Below, piece after piece: positions 50,860 through 62,275 of a stretch of 64,000 nucleotides of DNA (its first letter is position 1; each line of letters opens with the position of its first letter). Source of the DNA: Ecdyonurus torrentis. Taxonomy: Eukaryota > Arthropoda > Insecta > Ephemeroptera > Heptageniidae. The translations under genes and the position numbers were made by a program. The stretch spans positions 62,001-126,000 of the forward strand of contig OX439129.1 in NCBI GenBank assembly GCA_949318235.1, read 5' to 3'. The notes beneath the pieces were generated by a model. That model did no database searches and was not told the DNA's origin. It saw nothing but the letters and a program-made list of their open reading frames with translations.

Positions 50860-53800
50860 CCCATATAAAGAAAAAAAAAGTTTGTAACTCGAGTTCTAAT
50901 TGAAATGTAAAGTTGTGGTTTTGAAATAAAGTGATGCAAAACGCTCTATAGTACTAAATTCACCTCTAGAAACAAAATTGAGAAAAAAAAATTTTCGAAA
51001 AAAATTGTGTTTTTCAGATTCTGAAAACGATTTTTAATGATATCTCAGAAACTAATAATGCAACAGACTTACGGTTTGAACTGAAATGTATCACTTTGAA
51101 ATGTCTTATGAAAAGTTTATTACACTTAAGTCGCAAAAAATAAAACTTTCTCAGTTTTTGAGAATTTTCGTATTTTCTTACCGAAGTCTATAGCATTGTA
51201 GCCCATATGAAGAAAAAAAAAGTTTGTAACTCAAATTCCAATTTAGATAGAAAGTTGCGGTTTTGAAATAAAGTGATGCAAAATGCTCTATAGTACTAAA
51301 TTTACCTCTAGAAACAAAATTGAGAAAAAAAACTTTTCGAAAAAAATTGTGTTTTTCAGATTCTTAAAACGATTTTTGATGATATCTCAGAATTTAATAA
51401 TGCTACAGACTTACGGTTTGAACTGAAATGTATCACTTTGAAATGTCTAACGAAAAGTTTATTACACTTTAGTCGCAAAAACTAAAACTTTCTTAGTATT
51501 TGAGAATTTTTGAATTTTCTTACCGAAGTCTATAGCATTGTAGCCCATATGAAGAAAAAAAAGTTTGTAACTCGAGTTCCAATTGAGATAGAAAGTTGTG
51601 GTTTTGAAATAAAGTGATGCAAAACGCTCTATAGTTTTAAATTCACCTCTAGAAACAAATTTGAGAAAAATAATTTTTCTAAAAAAATTGTGTTTTTCAG
51701 TTTCTGAAAACGATTTTTGATGATATTTTAGAAACTAAAAATGCAACAGACTTACGGTTTGAACTGAAATGTATCACTTTGAAATGTCTTATGAAAAGTT
51801 TATTACACTTAAGTCGCAAAAAATAAAACTTTCTCAGTTTTTGAGAATTTTCGTATTTTCTTACCGAAGTCTATAGCATTGTAGCCCATATGAAGAAAAA
51901 AAAAGTTTGTAACTCGAGTTCCAATTGAGATAGAAAGTTGTGGTTTTGAAATAAAGTGATGCAAAACGCTCCATAGTTTTAAATTCACCTCTAGAAACAA
52001 ATTTGAGAAAAATAATTTTTCCAAAAAAATTGTGTTTTTCAGTTTCTGAAAACGATTTTTGATGATATCTCAGAAACTAATAATGCTACAGACTTACGGT
52101 TTGAACTGAAATGTATCACTTTGAAATGTCTTATAAAAAGTTTATAACACTTTAGTCGCAAAAACTAAAACTTTCTTAGTATTTGAGAATTTTCTAATTT
52201 TCTTACCGAAGTGTTATAGCATTGTAGCTGATATGAAGAAAAAAAAAGTTTGTAACTCGAGTTCTAATTGAGATGTAAAGTTGTGGTTTTAAAATAAAGT
52301 GATGCAAAACGCTCTATAGTACTAAATTCACCTCTAAAAACAAAATTGAGAAAAAAAAATTTCGAAAAAAATTGTGTTTTTCAGATTCTGAAAACGATTT
52401 TTGATGATATCTCAGAAACTAATAATGCTACAGACTTACGGTTTGAACTGAAATGTATCACTTTGAAATGTCTTATAAAAAGTTTATAACACTTTAGTCG
52501 CAAAAACTATAACTTTCTTAGTATTTGAGAATTTTCGAATTTTCTTACCGAAGTTTATAGCATTGTAGCTCATATGAAGAAAAAAAATTTTGTAACTCGT
52601 GTTCCAATTTAGATAGAAAGTTGCGGTTTTGAAATAAAGTGATGCAAAACGCTCTATAGTACTAAATTCACCTCTAAAAACAAAATTGAGAAAAAAAAAT
52701 TTCGAAAAAAATTGTGTTTTTCAGATTCTGAAAACGATTTTTGATGATATCTCAGAAAATAATAATGCTACAGACTTACGGTTTGAACTGAAATGTATCA
52801 CTTTGAAATGTCTAACGAAAAGTTTTTTACACTTTAGTCGCAAAAAATAAAACTTTCTCCGTTTTTGAGAATTTTCGAATTTTCTTACCGAAGTTTATAG
52901 CATTGTAGCCCATATGAAGAAAAAAAAAGTTTGTAACTTGAGTTCTAATTGAGATGTAAAGTTGTGGTTTTGAAATAAAGTGATGCAAAACGCTCTATAG
53001 TTTTAAATTCACCTCTAGAAACAAATTTGAGAAAAATAATTTTTCTAAAAAAATTGTGTTTTTCAGATTCTGAAAACGATTTTTGATGATATCTCAGAAA
53101 CTAATAATGCTACAGACTTACGGTTTAAACTTAAATGTATCACTTTGAAATGTCTAACGAAAAGTTTATGACACTTTAGTCGCAAAAAATAAAACTTTCT
53201 CAGTTTTTGAGAATTTTCGTATTTTCTTACCGAAGTCTATAGCATTGTAGCCCATATGAAGAAAAAAAATTTTGTAACTCGAGTTCTAATTGAGATAGAA
53301 AGTTGCGGTTTTGATATAAAGTGATGCAAAACGCTCTATAGTACTAAATTTACCTCTAGAAACAAAATTGAGAAAAAAAAATTTTCGAAAAAAATTGTGT
53401 TTTTCAGATTCTGAAAACGATTTTAGATGATATCTCAGAAACTAATAATGCTACAGACTTACGGTTTGAACTGAAACGTATCACTTTGAAATGTCTAACG
53501 AAAAGTTTTTTACACTTTAGTCGCAAAAACTAAAACTTTCTCAGTTTTTGAGATTTTTCGTATTTTCTTACCGATGTCTATAGCATTGTAGCCCATATGA
53601 AGAAAAAAAAGTTTGTAACTCGAGTTTTAATTGAGATGGAAAGTTGTGGTTTTGAAATAAAGTGATGCAAAACGCTCTATAGTACTAAATTCACCTCTAG
53701 AAACAAAATTGAGAAAAAAAAATTTTCGAAAAAAATTGTGTTTTTCAGATTCTGAAAACGATTTTTGATGATATCTCAAAAACTGATAATGCTACAGACT

Positions 53801-55165
53801 TACGGTTTGAACTGAAATGTATCACTTTGAAATGACTTATGAAAAGTTTATTACACTTAAGTCGCAAAAAATAAACTTTCTCAGTTTTTGAGAATTTTCG
53901 TATTTTCTTACCGAAGTCTATAGCATTGTAGCCCATATGAAGAAAAAAAAAGTTTGTAACTCGAGTTCCAATTGAGATAGAAAGTTGCGGTTTTGAAATA
54001 AAGTGATGCAAAACGCTCTATAGTACTAAATTTACCTCTAGAAACAAAATTGAGAAAAATAATATTTCGAAAAAAATTTTGTTTTTCAGATTCTGAAAAC
54101 GATTTTTGATGATATCTCAGAAACTAATAATGCTACAGACTTACGGTTTGAACTGAAATGTATCACTTTGAAATGTCTAACGAAAAGTTTATTACACTTT
54201 AGTCGCAAAAAATAAAACTTTCTCAGTTTTTGAGAATTTTCGTATTTTCTTACCGAAGTCTATAGCATTGTAGCCCATATGAAGAAAAAAAAGTTTGTAA
54301 CTCGAGTTCCAATTGAGATAGAAAGTTGCGGTTATGATATAAAGTGATGCAAAACGCTCTATAGTTTTAAATTCACCTCTAGAAACAAATTTGAGAAAAA
54401 TAATTTGTCCAAAAAAATTGTGTTTTTCAGTTTCTGAAAACGATTTTTGATGATATCTCAGAAACTAATAATGCTACAGACTTACGGTTTGAACTGAAAT
54501 GTATCACTTTAAAATGTCTTATGAAAAGTTTATAACACTTTAGTCGCAAAAACTAAAACTTTCTCAGTTTTTGAGAATTTTCGAATTTTCTTACCGATGT
54601 CTATAGCATTGTAGCCCATATGAAGAAAAAAAAGTTTGTAACTCGAGTTTTAATTGAGATGGAAAGTTGCGGTTTTGAAATAAAGTGATGCAAAACGCTC
54701 TATAGTTTTAAATTCACCTCTAGAAACAAATTTGAGAAAAATAATTTTTCCAAAAAAAATGTGTTTTTCAGTTTCTGAAAACGATTTTTGATAATATCTC
54801 AGAAACTAATAATGCTACAGACTTACGGTTTGAACTGAAATGTATCACTATGATATGTCTTATAAAAAGTTTATAACACTTTAGTCGCAAAAACTAAAAC
54901 TTTCTCAGTTTTTGAGAATTTTCGTATTTTCTTACCGATGTCTATTGCATTGTAGCCCATATGAAGAAAAAAAAGTTTGTAACTCGAGTTTTAATTGATA
55001 TGGAAAGTTGTGGTTTTGAAATAAAGTGATGCAAAACGCTCTATAGTACTAAGTTCACCTCTAGAAACAAAATTGAGAAAAAAAATTTTTCGAAAAAAAT
55101 TGTGTTTTTCAGATTCTGAAAACGATTTTTGATGATATCTCAGAAACTAATAATGCTACAGACTT
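50860..55165 (+). repeat. Satellite B higher-order unit copy 3 (truncated at the satellite A junction)
   Basis: Starts with CCCATATAAAG and follows copy 2 at offset 5801-5802. The 1-bp change of offset comes from TGTGTTTTTCAG here against TGTGTTTTCAG in copies 1 and 2 near 45890. It differs by a clustered patch at 52443-52523. It is cut off after about 4.3 kb, where satellite A takes over. Confidence 0.83.
52443..52523 (+). other. Conversion-like patch in higher-order copy 3
   Basis: Six differences from copies 1 and 2 (52443, 52477, 52510, 52519, 52520 and 52523) cluster within 81 bp of otherwise near-identical sequence. All six match the monomer at about 38107-38190, including AAAAACTATAACTTTC, which I saw nowhere else. 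The tract ends before 52555, where the donor has AAGTGTTATAG and this copy has AAGTTTATAG. Confidence 0.75.
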
Positions 55166-55186
55166 ACGGTTTGAACTGAAATGTAG
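55166..55186. other. In-register junction from satellite B to satellite A
   Basis: The last B-specific base is the A of CTTACGG (55166); satellite A normally has CTTGCGG. The first A-specific bases are GG at 55186 (ATGTAGGACTAAC, where B has ATGTATCACTTTG). Between them lies the sequence common to both families. Copy 2 has GGTATGAAC at the equivalent place and this copy has GGTTTGAAC. If that base came from the A side, the crossover lies between 55166 and 55171. Confidence 0.88.
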
Positions 55187-56139
55187 GACTAACAGACTTG
55201 CATAGAAAAGGTTATTACACCTTAATCGCTCCAATGCAAACTCACGCAGTTATAGAGAATCTCAGTGCTTTCTCATCGTTCTTTTTTGACTCTGAATACG
55301 AATTTTGATATAGCTCCGAAGCTAAAAAAGCTGCAGGCTTGCGGTTTGAACTAAAATGTAGGACTAACAGACTTGCAAAGAAAAGGTTATTACACCTTAA
55401 TCGCTTCATTGCAAACTTTCGCAGTTATTGAGAATCTCAGTGCTTTTTCAACGTACTTTTCAGACTGTGAATACGAATTTTGATATATCTCCGAAGCTAA
55501 AAAAGCTACAGGCTTGCGGTTTGAACTAAAATGTAGGACTAACAGCCTTGCAAACAAAAGGTTATTACACCTTAATCGCTCGAATGCATACTTTCGCAGT
55601 TATAGAAAACCTCAGTGCTTTCTCGTCGTACTTTTCAGACTGTGAATACGATTTTTGATGATATCTCTGAAACTAGTAAAGCTACAGCCTTGCGGTTTGG
55701 ACTTAAATGTAGCACTAACAGACTTGCAAAGAAAAGGTTATTACACCTTAATGGCTCCAATGCAAACTTTCGCAGTTATAGAGAATCTCAGTGCTTTGTC
55801 ATCGTACTTTTCAGACTGTGAATACGATTGTTGATGATAAATCCGAAGCTAATAAAGCTACTGGCTTTCGCTTTGAACTAAAATGTAGTACTAACAGACT
55901 TGCAAAGAAAAGGTTATTACACCTTAATCGCTCCAATGCATACTTTCGCAGTTATAAAGAATCTCAGTGCTTTCTCATCGTACTTTTTTGACTGTGGATA
56001 CGAATTTTGATGATATCTCCGAAACTAATAAAGCTACAGGCTTTCGGTTTGAACTGAAATGTAGGACTAACAGACTTGCAAAGAAAACTTTATCACACCT
56101 TAATCGCTCCAATGCATACTTTAGCAGTTATAGAGAATC

Positions 56140-56960
56140 TCAGTGCTTTTTCATCGTACTTTTCAGACCGTGAATACGATTGTTGATGATATCTCCGAAA
56201 CTAATAAAGCTACAGGCTTGCGGTTTGAAGTAAAATGTAGGACTAACAGACTTGCAAAGAAAAGGTAATAACACCTTATTCGCTCCAATGCAAACTTTCG
56301 CAGTTATAGAAAACCTCAGTGCTTTCTCGTCGTACTTTTCAAACTGTGAATATGATATTTGATGATATCTCCGAAACTAGTAAAGCTACAGGCTTGTGGT
56401 TTGAACTTAAATGTAGGACTAACAGACTTGCAAAGAAAAGGTTATAACACCTTAATGGCTCCAATGCAAACTTTCGCAGTTATAGAGAATCTCAGTGCTT
56501 TGTCATCGTACTTTTCAGACTGTGAATACGATTGTTGATGATAAATCCGAAGCTAATAAAGCTACAGGCTTGCGGTTTTAACTAAAATGTAGGACTAACA
56601 GACTTGCAAAGAAAGGGTTATTACACCTTATTCGCTCCAATGCAAACTTTCGCAGTTATAGAGAACCTCAGTGCTTTCTCATCGTACTTTTTTGACTGTG
56701 GATACGAATTTTGATGATATCTTCGAAACGAATAAAGCTACAGGCTTGCGGTTTGAACTGAAATGTAGGACTAAGAGACTTGCAGGAAAAGGTTATTACA
56801 CCTTAATCGCTTCAATGCAAACTTTCGCAGTTATAGAGAATCTCAGTGCTTTCTCAACGTAATTTTCAGACTAGGAATACGATTTTTGATGATACCTTTG
56901 AAACTAATAAAGCTACAGGCATGCGGTTTGAACTGAAATGTAGGACTAACAGACTTGCAA
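56140..56960 (+). repeat. Satellite A partial relative of the 3079-bp unit
   Basis: The variant run with TTCAAACTGTGAATATG, ATAAATCCGAAGC, TTTTTTGACTGTGGATACG and GATGATACCTTTG parallels 59293-60113 at an offset of about 3154. It then departs near 56960 (GGTTATAACACC against GGTTATTACACC). Confidence 0.65.
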
Positions 56961-57749
56961 AGAAAAGGTTATAACACCTTAATCGCTACAATGCAAACTT
57001 TCGCAGTTATAGAGAATCTCAGTGCTTTCTCATAGTACTTTTTTGACTGCGAATAAGATTTTTGATAATATCTCCGAAACTAATAAAGCTACAGGCTTGC
57101 AGTTTGAACTAAAATGTAGTACTAACAGACTTGCAAAGAAAAGGTTATTACACCTTAATCGCTCCAATGCAAACTTTCGCAGTTATAGAAAACCTCAGTG
57201 CTTTCTTGTCGTACTTTTCAGACTGTGAATACGATTTTTGATGATATCTCCGAAACTAGTAAAGCTACAGGCTTGCGGTTTGAACTTAAATGTAGGACTA
57301 ACAGACTTGCAAAGAAAAGGTTATAACACCTTAATTGCTACAATGCAAACTTTCGCAGTTATAGAGAATCTCAGTGCTTTCTCATAGTACTTTTTTGACT
57401 GCGAATAAGATTTTTGATGATATCTCCGAAGCTAAAAAAGCTACAGGATTGCGGTTTGAACTAAAATGTAGGACCTACAGACTTGAAAAGAAAAGGTTAT
57501 TACACCTTAATCGCTTCATTGCAAACTTTCTCAGTTATTGAGAATCTCAGTGCTTTTTCAACGTAGTTTTCAGACGATTTTTGATGATATCTTTGAAACT
57601 AATAAAGCTACAAGCATGCGGTTTGAACTGAAATGTAGGACTAACAGACTTGCAAAGAAAAGGTTATTACACCTTAATCGCTCGAATGCATACTTTCGCA
57701 GTTATAGAGAATCTCAGTGCTTTCTCATCGTACTTTTCAGACTGTGAAT

Positions 57750-57925
57750 ACGATTTTTGATGATATCTCCGAAACTAATAAAGCTACAGACTTGCGATTT
57801 GAACTGAAATTTAGGACTAACAGACTTGCAAAGAAAAGGTTATTACACCTTAATCGCTCCAATGCATACTTTAGCAGTTATAGAGAATCTCAGTGCTTTC
57901 TCATCGTACTTTTTAGACCGTGAAT
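57750..57925 (+). repeat. Representative satellite A monomer (176 bp)
   Basis: This full-length unit runs from ACGATTTTTGATGAT to the base before the next ACGATT. Order of landmarks: the conserved 64-bp block, which ends in GGTTTGAACTGAAAT followed by two bases here; a purine-rich middle (AAGAAAAGGTTATTACACC); TTAATCGCTCCAATGC; CGCAGTTATAGAGAATCTC; and a pyrimidine-rich end (TCATCGTACTTTTCAGAC). The starting point is arbitrary. I chose it because the first 64 bp are the part shared best with satellite B. Because 176 leaves remainder 2 on division by 3, an open frame shifts frame in each successive monomer, which explains the stereotyped 60-160-codon open frames across the array. Confidence 0.9.
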
Positions 57926-59196
57926 ACGATTGTTGATGATATCTCCGAAACTAATAAAGCTACAGGCTTGCGGTTTTAACTAAAATGTAGAACTAACAGA
58001 CTTGCAAAGAAAAAGGTTATTACACCTTAATCGCGGCAATGCAAACTTTCGCAGTTATAGAAAATCTCAGTGCTTTCTGATCATACTTTTCAGACTGTGG
58101 ATACGAATTTTGATGATATCTCCAAAACTAATAAGCTACAGGCTTGCGGTTTAAACTAAAATGTAGGACTAACAGACTTGCAAAGAAAAGGTTATTACAC
58201 CTTAATCGCTCCTTTGCAATTTTTCGCAGTTATAGAAAATCCAGTGCTTTCTGATCGTACTTTTCAGACTGTGGATACGAATTTTGATGATATCTCCGAA
58301 ACTAATAAAGCTACAGGCTTGTGGTTTGAACTAAAATGTAGAACTAACAGACTTACAAAAAATGGTTATTACACCTAAATCGCTTCATTGCAAACTTTCG
58401 CAGTTATTGAGAATCTCAGTGCTTTCTCAACGTAGTTTTCAGACTAAGAATACAATTTTTGATGATATCTACGAAACTAATAAAGCTACAGGCTTGCGGT
58501 TTGAACTAAAATGTAGCACTAACAGACTTGTAAAGAAAGGGTTATTACACCTCAATCGCTCGAATGCAAACTTTCGCAGTAATAGAGAATCTCAGTGCTT
58601 TCTCATCGTTCTTTTTTGACTGTGAATACGATTTTTGATATATCTCCGAAGCTATTAAAGCTACAGGATTGTGGTTTGAACTAAAATGTAGGACTAACAG
58701 ACTTGCAAAGAAAAGGATATTACACCTTAATCGCTTCATTGCAAACTTTCGCAGTTATTGAGAATCTCAGTGCTTTCTCAACGTAGTTTTCAGACTAAGA
58801 ATACAATTTTTGATGATATCTTTGAAACTTAAAAAGCTACAGGCTTGCAGTTTGAACTAAAATGTAGGACTAACAGACTTGCAAAGAAAAGATTATTACA
58901 CCTTAATCGCTCCAATGCAAACTTTCGCAGTTATAGAAAACCTCAGTGCTTTGTCATCGTACTTTTCAGACTGTGAATACGATTTTTGATGATATCTCTG
59001 AAACTAGTAAAGCTACAGCCTTGCGGTTTGGACTTAAATGTAGCACTAACAGACTTGCAAAGAAAAGGTTATTACACCTTAATGGCTCCAATGCAATTTT
59101 GCAGTTATAGAGAATCTCAGTGCTTTGTCATCGTACTTTTCAGACTGTGAATACGATTGTTGATGATAAATCCGAAGCTTATAAAGCTACAGGCTT

Positions 59197-62100
59197 GCGG
59201 TTTGATCTAAAATGTAGGACTAACAGACTTGCAAAGAAAAGGTTATTACACCTTATTCGCTCCAATGCAAACTTTCGCAGTTATAGAGAATATCAGTGCT
59301 TTCTCATCGTACTTTTCAGACCGTGAATACGATTGTTGATGATATCTCCGAAACTAATAAAGCTACAGGCTTGCGGTTTGAACTAAAATGTAGGACTAAC
59401 AGACTTGCAAAGAAAAGGTAATAACACCTTATTCGCTCCAATGCAAACTTTCGCAGTTATAGAAAACCTCAGTGCTTTCTCGTCGTACTTTTCAAACTGT
59501 GAATATGATTTTTGATGATATCTCCGAAACTAGTAAAGCTACAGGCTTGTGGTTTGAACTTAAATGTAGGACTAACAGACTTGCAAAGAAAAGGTTATTA
59601 CACCTTAATGGCTCCAATGCAAACTTTCGCAGTTATAGAGAATCTCAGTGCTTTGTCGTCGTACTTTTCAGACTGTGAATACGATTGTTGATGATAAATC
59701 CGAAGCTAATAAAGCTACAGGCTTGCGGTTTTAACTAAAATGTAGGACTAACAGACTTGCAAAGAAAAGGTTATTACACCTTATTCGCTCCAATGCAAAC
59801 TTTCGCAGTTATAGAGAATCTCAGTGCTTTCTCATCGTACTTTTTTGACTGTGGATACGAATTTTGATGATATCTCCGAAAATAATAAAGCTACAGGCTT
59901 GCGGTTTAAACTGAAATGTAGGACTAAGAGACTTGCAAAGAAAAGGTTATTACACCTTAATCGCTTCAATGCAAACTTTCGCAGTTATAGAGAATCTCAG
60001 TGCTTTCTCAACGTAATTTTTAGAGTTGGAATACGATTTTTGATGATACCTTTGAAACTAATAAAGCTACAGGCATGCGGTTTGAACTGAAATGTAGGAC
60101 TAACAGACTTGCAAAGAAAAGGTTATTACACCTTAATCGCTCCAATGCAAACTTTCGCAGTTATAGAAAACCTCAGTGCTTTCTCGTCGTACTTTTCAGA
60201 CTGTGAATACGATTTTTGATTATATTTTCGCTTGCAAACTTTCGCAGTTATTGAGAATCTCAGTGCTTTTTCAACGTAGTTTTCAGACTAAGATTACGAT
60301 TTTTGATGATATCTTTGAAACTAATAAAGCTACAAGCATGCGGTTTGAACTGAAATGTAGGACTAACAGCCTTGCAAACAAAAGGTTATTACACCTTAAT
60401 CGCTCGAATGCATACTTTCGCAGTTATAGAAAACCTCAGTGCTTTCTCGTCGTACTTTTCAGACTGTGTATACGATTTTTGATGATATCTCTGAAACTAG
60501 TAAAGCTACAGCCTTGCGAATTGGACTTAAATGTAGCACTAACAGACTTGCAAAAAAAAGGTTATTACACCTTAATGGCTCCAATGCAAACTTTCGCAGT
60601 TATAGAGAATTTCAGTGCTTTGTCATCGTATTTTTCAGACTGTGAATACGATTGTTGATGATAAATCCGAAGCTAATAAAGCTACAGGCTTGCGGTTTGA
60701 ACTAAAATGTAGGACTAACAGACTTGCAAAGAAAAGGTTATAACACCTTAATCGCTACAATGCAAACTTTCGCAGTTATAGAGAATCTCAGTGCTTTCTC
60801 ATAGTACTTTTTTGACTGCGAATAAGATTTTTGATGATATCTCCGAAGCTAAAAAAGCTACAGGATTGCGGTTTGAACTAAAATATAGGACCTACAGACT
60901 TGCAAAGAAAACGTTATTACACCTTAATCACTCCAATGCATACTTTCGCAGTTAAAGAGAATCTCAGTGCTTTCTCATCGTACTTTTCAGACCGTGAATA
61001 CGATTGTTGATGATATCTCCGAAACTAATAAAGCTACAGGCTTGCGGTTTCAACTGAAATGTAGGACTAACAGACTTGCAAAGAAAATGTAATAACACCT
61101 TATTCGCTCCAATACAAACTTTAGCAGTTATAGAAAACCTCAGTGCTTTCTCGTCGTACTTTTCAGACTGTGAATATGATTTTTGATGATATCTCCGAAA
61201 CTAGTAAAGCTACAGGCTTGTGGTTGGAACTTAAATGTAGGACTAACAGACTTGCAAAGAAAAGGTTATAACACCTAAATTGCTACAATGCAAACTTTCG
61301 CAGTTATAAAGAATCTCAGTGCTTTCTCATAGTACTTTGTAGACTGCGATTAAGATTTTTGATGATATCTCCGAAACTAATAAAGCTACTGGCTTTCGCT
61401 TTGAATTAAAATGTAGTACTAACAGACTTACAAAGAAAAGGTTATTACACCTTAATCGGTCCAATGCATACTTTCGCAGTTATAGAGAATCTCAGTGCTT
61501 TCTCATCGTACTTTTCAGACCGTGAATACGATTGTTGATGATATCTCCAAAACTAATAAAGCTACAGGCTTGCGGTTTGAACTTAAATGTAGGACTAACA
61601 GACGTGCAAAGAAAAGGTTATTACATCCTAATCGCTACATTGCAAACTTTCGTAGTTATAGAGAATCTCAGTGCTTTCTTATCGTACTTTTTAGACTGCA
61701 AATATGATTTTTAATGATATCTCTGAAATTTAAAAAGCTACAGGTTTGCGGTTTGAACTTAAATGTAGGACTAACAGACTTGCAAAGAAAAGGTTATTAC
61801 ACCTTAATCGCTTCAATGCAAACTTTCGCAGTTATAGAGAATCTCAGTGCTTTCTCAACGTAGTTTTCAGACTGTGGATACGAATTTTGATGATATCTCC
61901 GAAACTAATAAAGCTACAGGCTTGCGGTTTGAACTGAAATGTAGGACTAACAGACTTGCAAAGAAAAGGTTATTACACCTTAATCGCTCTAATGCATACT
62001 TTCGCAGTTATAGAGAATCTCAGTGCTTTCTCATCGTACTTTTCAGACCGTGAATACGATTGTTGATGATATCTCCGAAACTAATAAAGCTACAGGCTTG

Positions 62101-62275
62101 CGGTTTGAACTGAAGTGTAGGACTAACAGACTTGCAAAGAAAAGGTAATTACACCTTAATCGCTCTAATGCATACTTTCGCAGTTATAGAGAATCTCAGT
62201 GCTTTCTCATCGTACTTTTCAGACCGTGAATACGATTGTTGATGATATCTCCGAAACTAATAAAGCTACAGGCTA
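59197..62275 (+). repeat. Satellite A 3079-bp higher-order unit, copy 1
   Basis: Seventeen 176-bp monomers plus one 87-bp monomer (17 x 176 + 87 = 3079). Every mark from 59197 to 60921 recurs 3079 bp downstream. By eye I found one substitution over the 1.7 kb that can be compared (60467 T against 63546 A). The left limit is set by CTTGCGGTTTGATC here against CTAGCGGTTTGATC at 62273. Confidence 0.88.
60174..60260 (+). repeat. Half-length satellite A monomer (87 bp)
   Basis: The distance between successive CAGTGCTTT landmarks is 87 bp instead of 176. The unit reads CGATTTTTGATTATAT directly into TTTCGCTTGCAAAC. It has lost 89 bp: the rest of the conserved block and the TTATTACACC middle. The resulting plus-strand open frame of 160 codons is a side effect of the deletion. 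Confidence 0.9.

Larger units (their letters stand above)
23737..55165 (+). repeat. Satellite B array, main block (about 92 copies of 342 bp)
   Basis: Head-to-tail 342-bp units in the same orientation as the left B block, recognised by CATTGTAGCCCATATG, TTGTAACTCGAGTT and GGTTTGAACTGAAATG. Variant monomers (GCTAGAGACTTACGG, GTAGCCTATATG, GTAGCTGATATG, AAAAACATTGTG, ACTGATAATGC) recur in fixed order at multiples of about 342 bp. This shows segmental duplication on scales from about 1 kb to 9 kb. Regular higher-order structure is clearest from about 38.4 kb to the end. Minus-strand open frames of 71 and 88 codons recur only because the underlying monomers are copied. Confidence 0.96.

Noticed and set aside
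20339..55165. Recurrent minus-strand open frames of 71 and 88 codons in satellite B, identical in several places
   Set aside because: Their identity follows from recent copying of whole multi-monomer units. Homologous frames in neighbouring monomers are broken freely by indels in the A-runs, with no sign of protein constraint.
20339..55165. Splice-acceptor-like TTGTGTTTTTCAG in every B monomer
   Set aside because: The pyrimidine-rich tract and CAG fit an acceptor loosely, but there is no matching exon, donor or coding frame, and the motif is simply part of the repeat.
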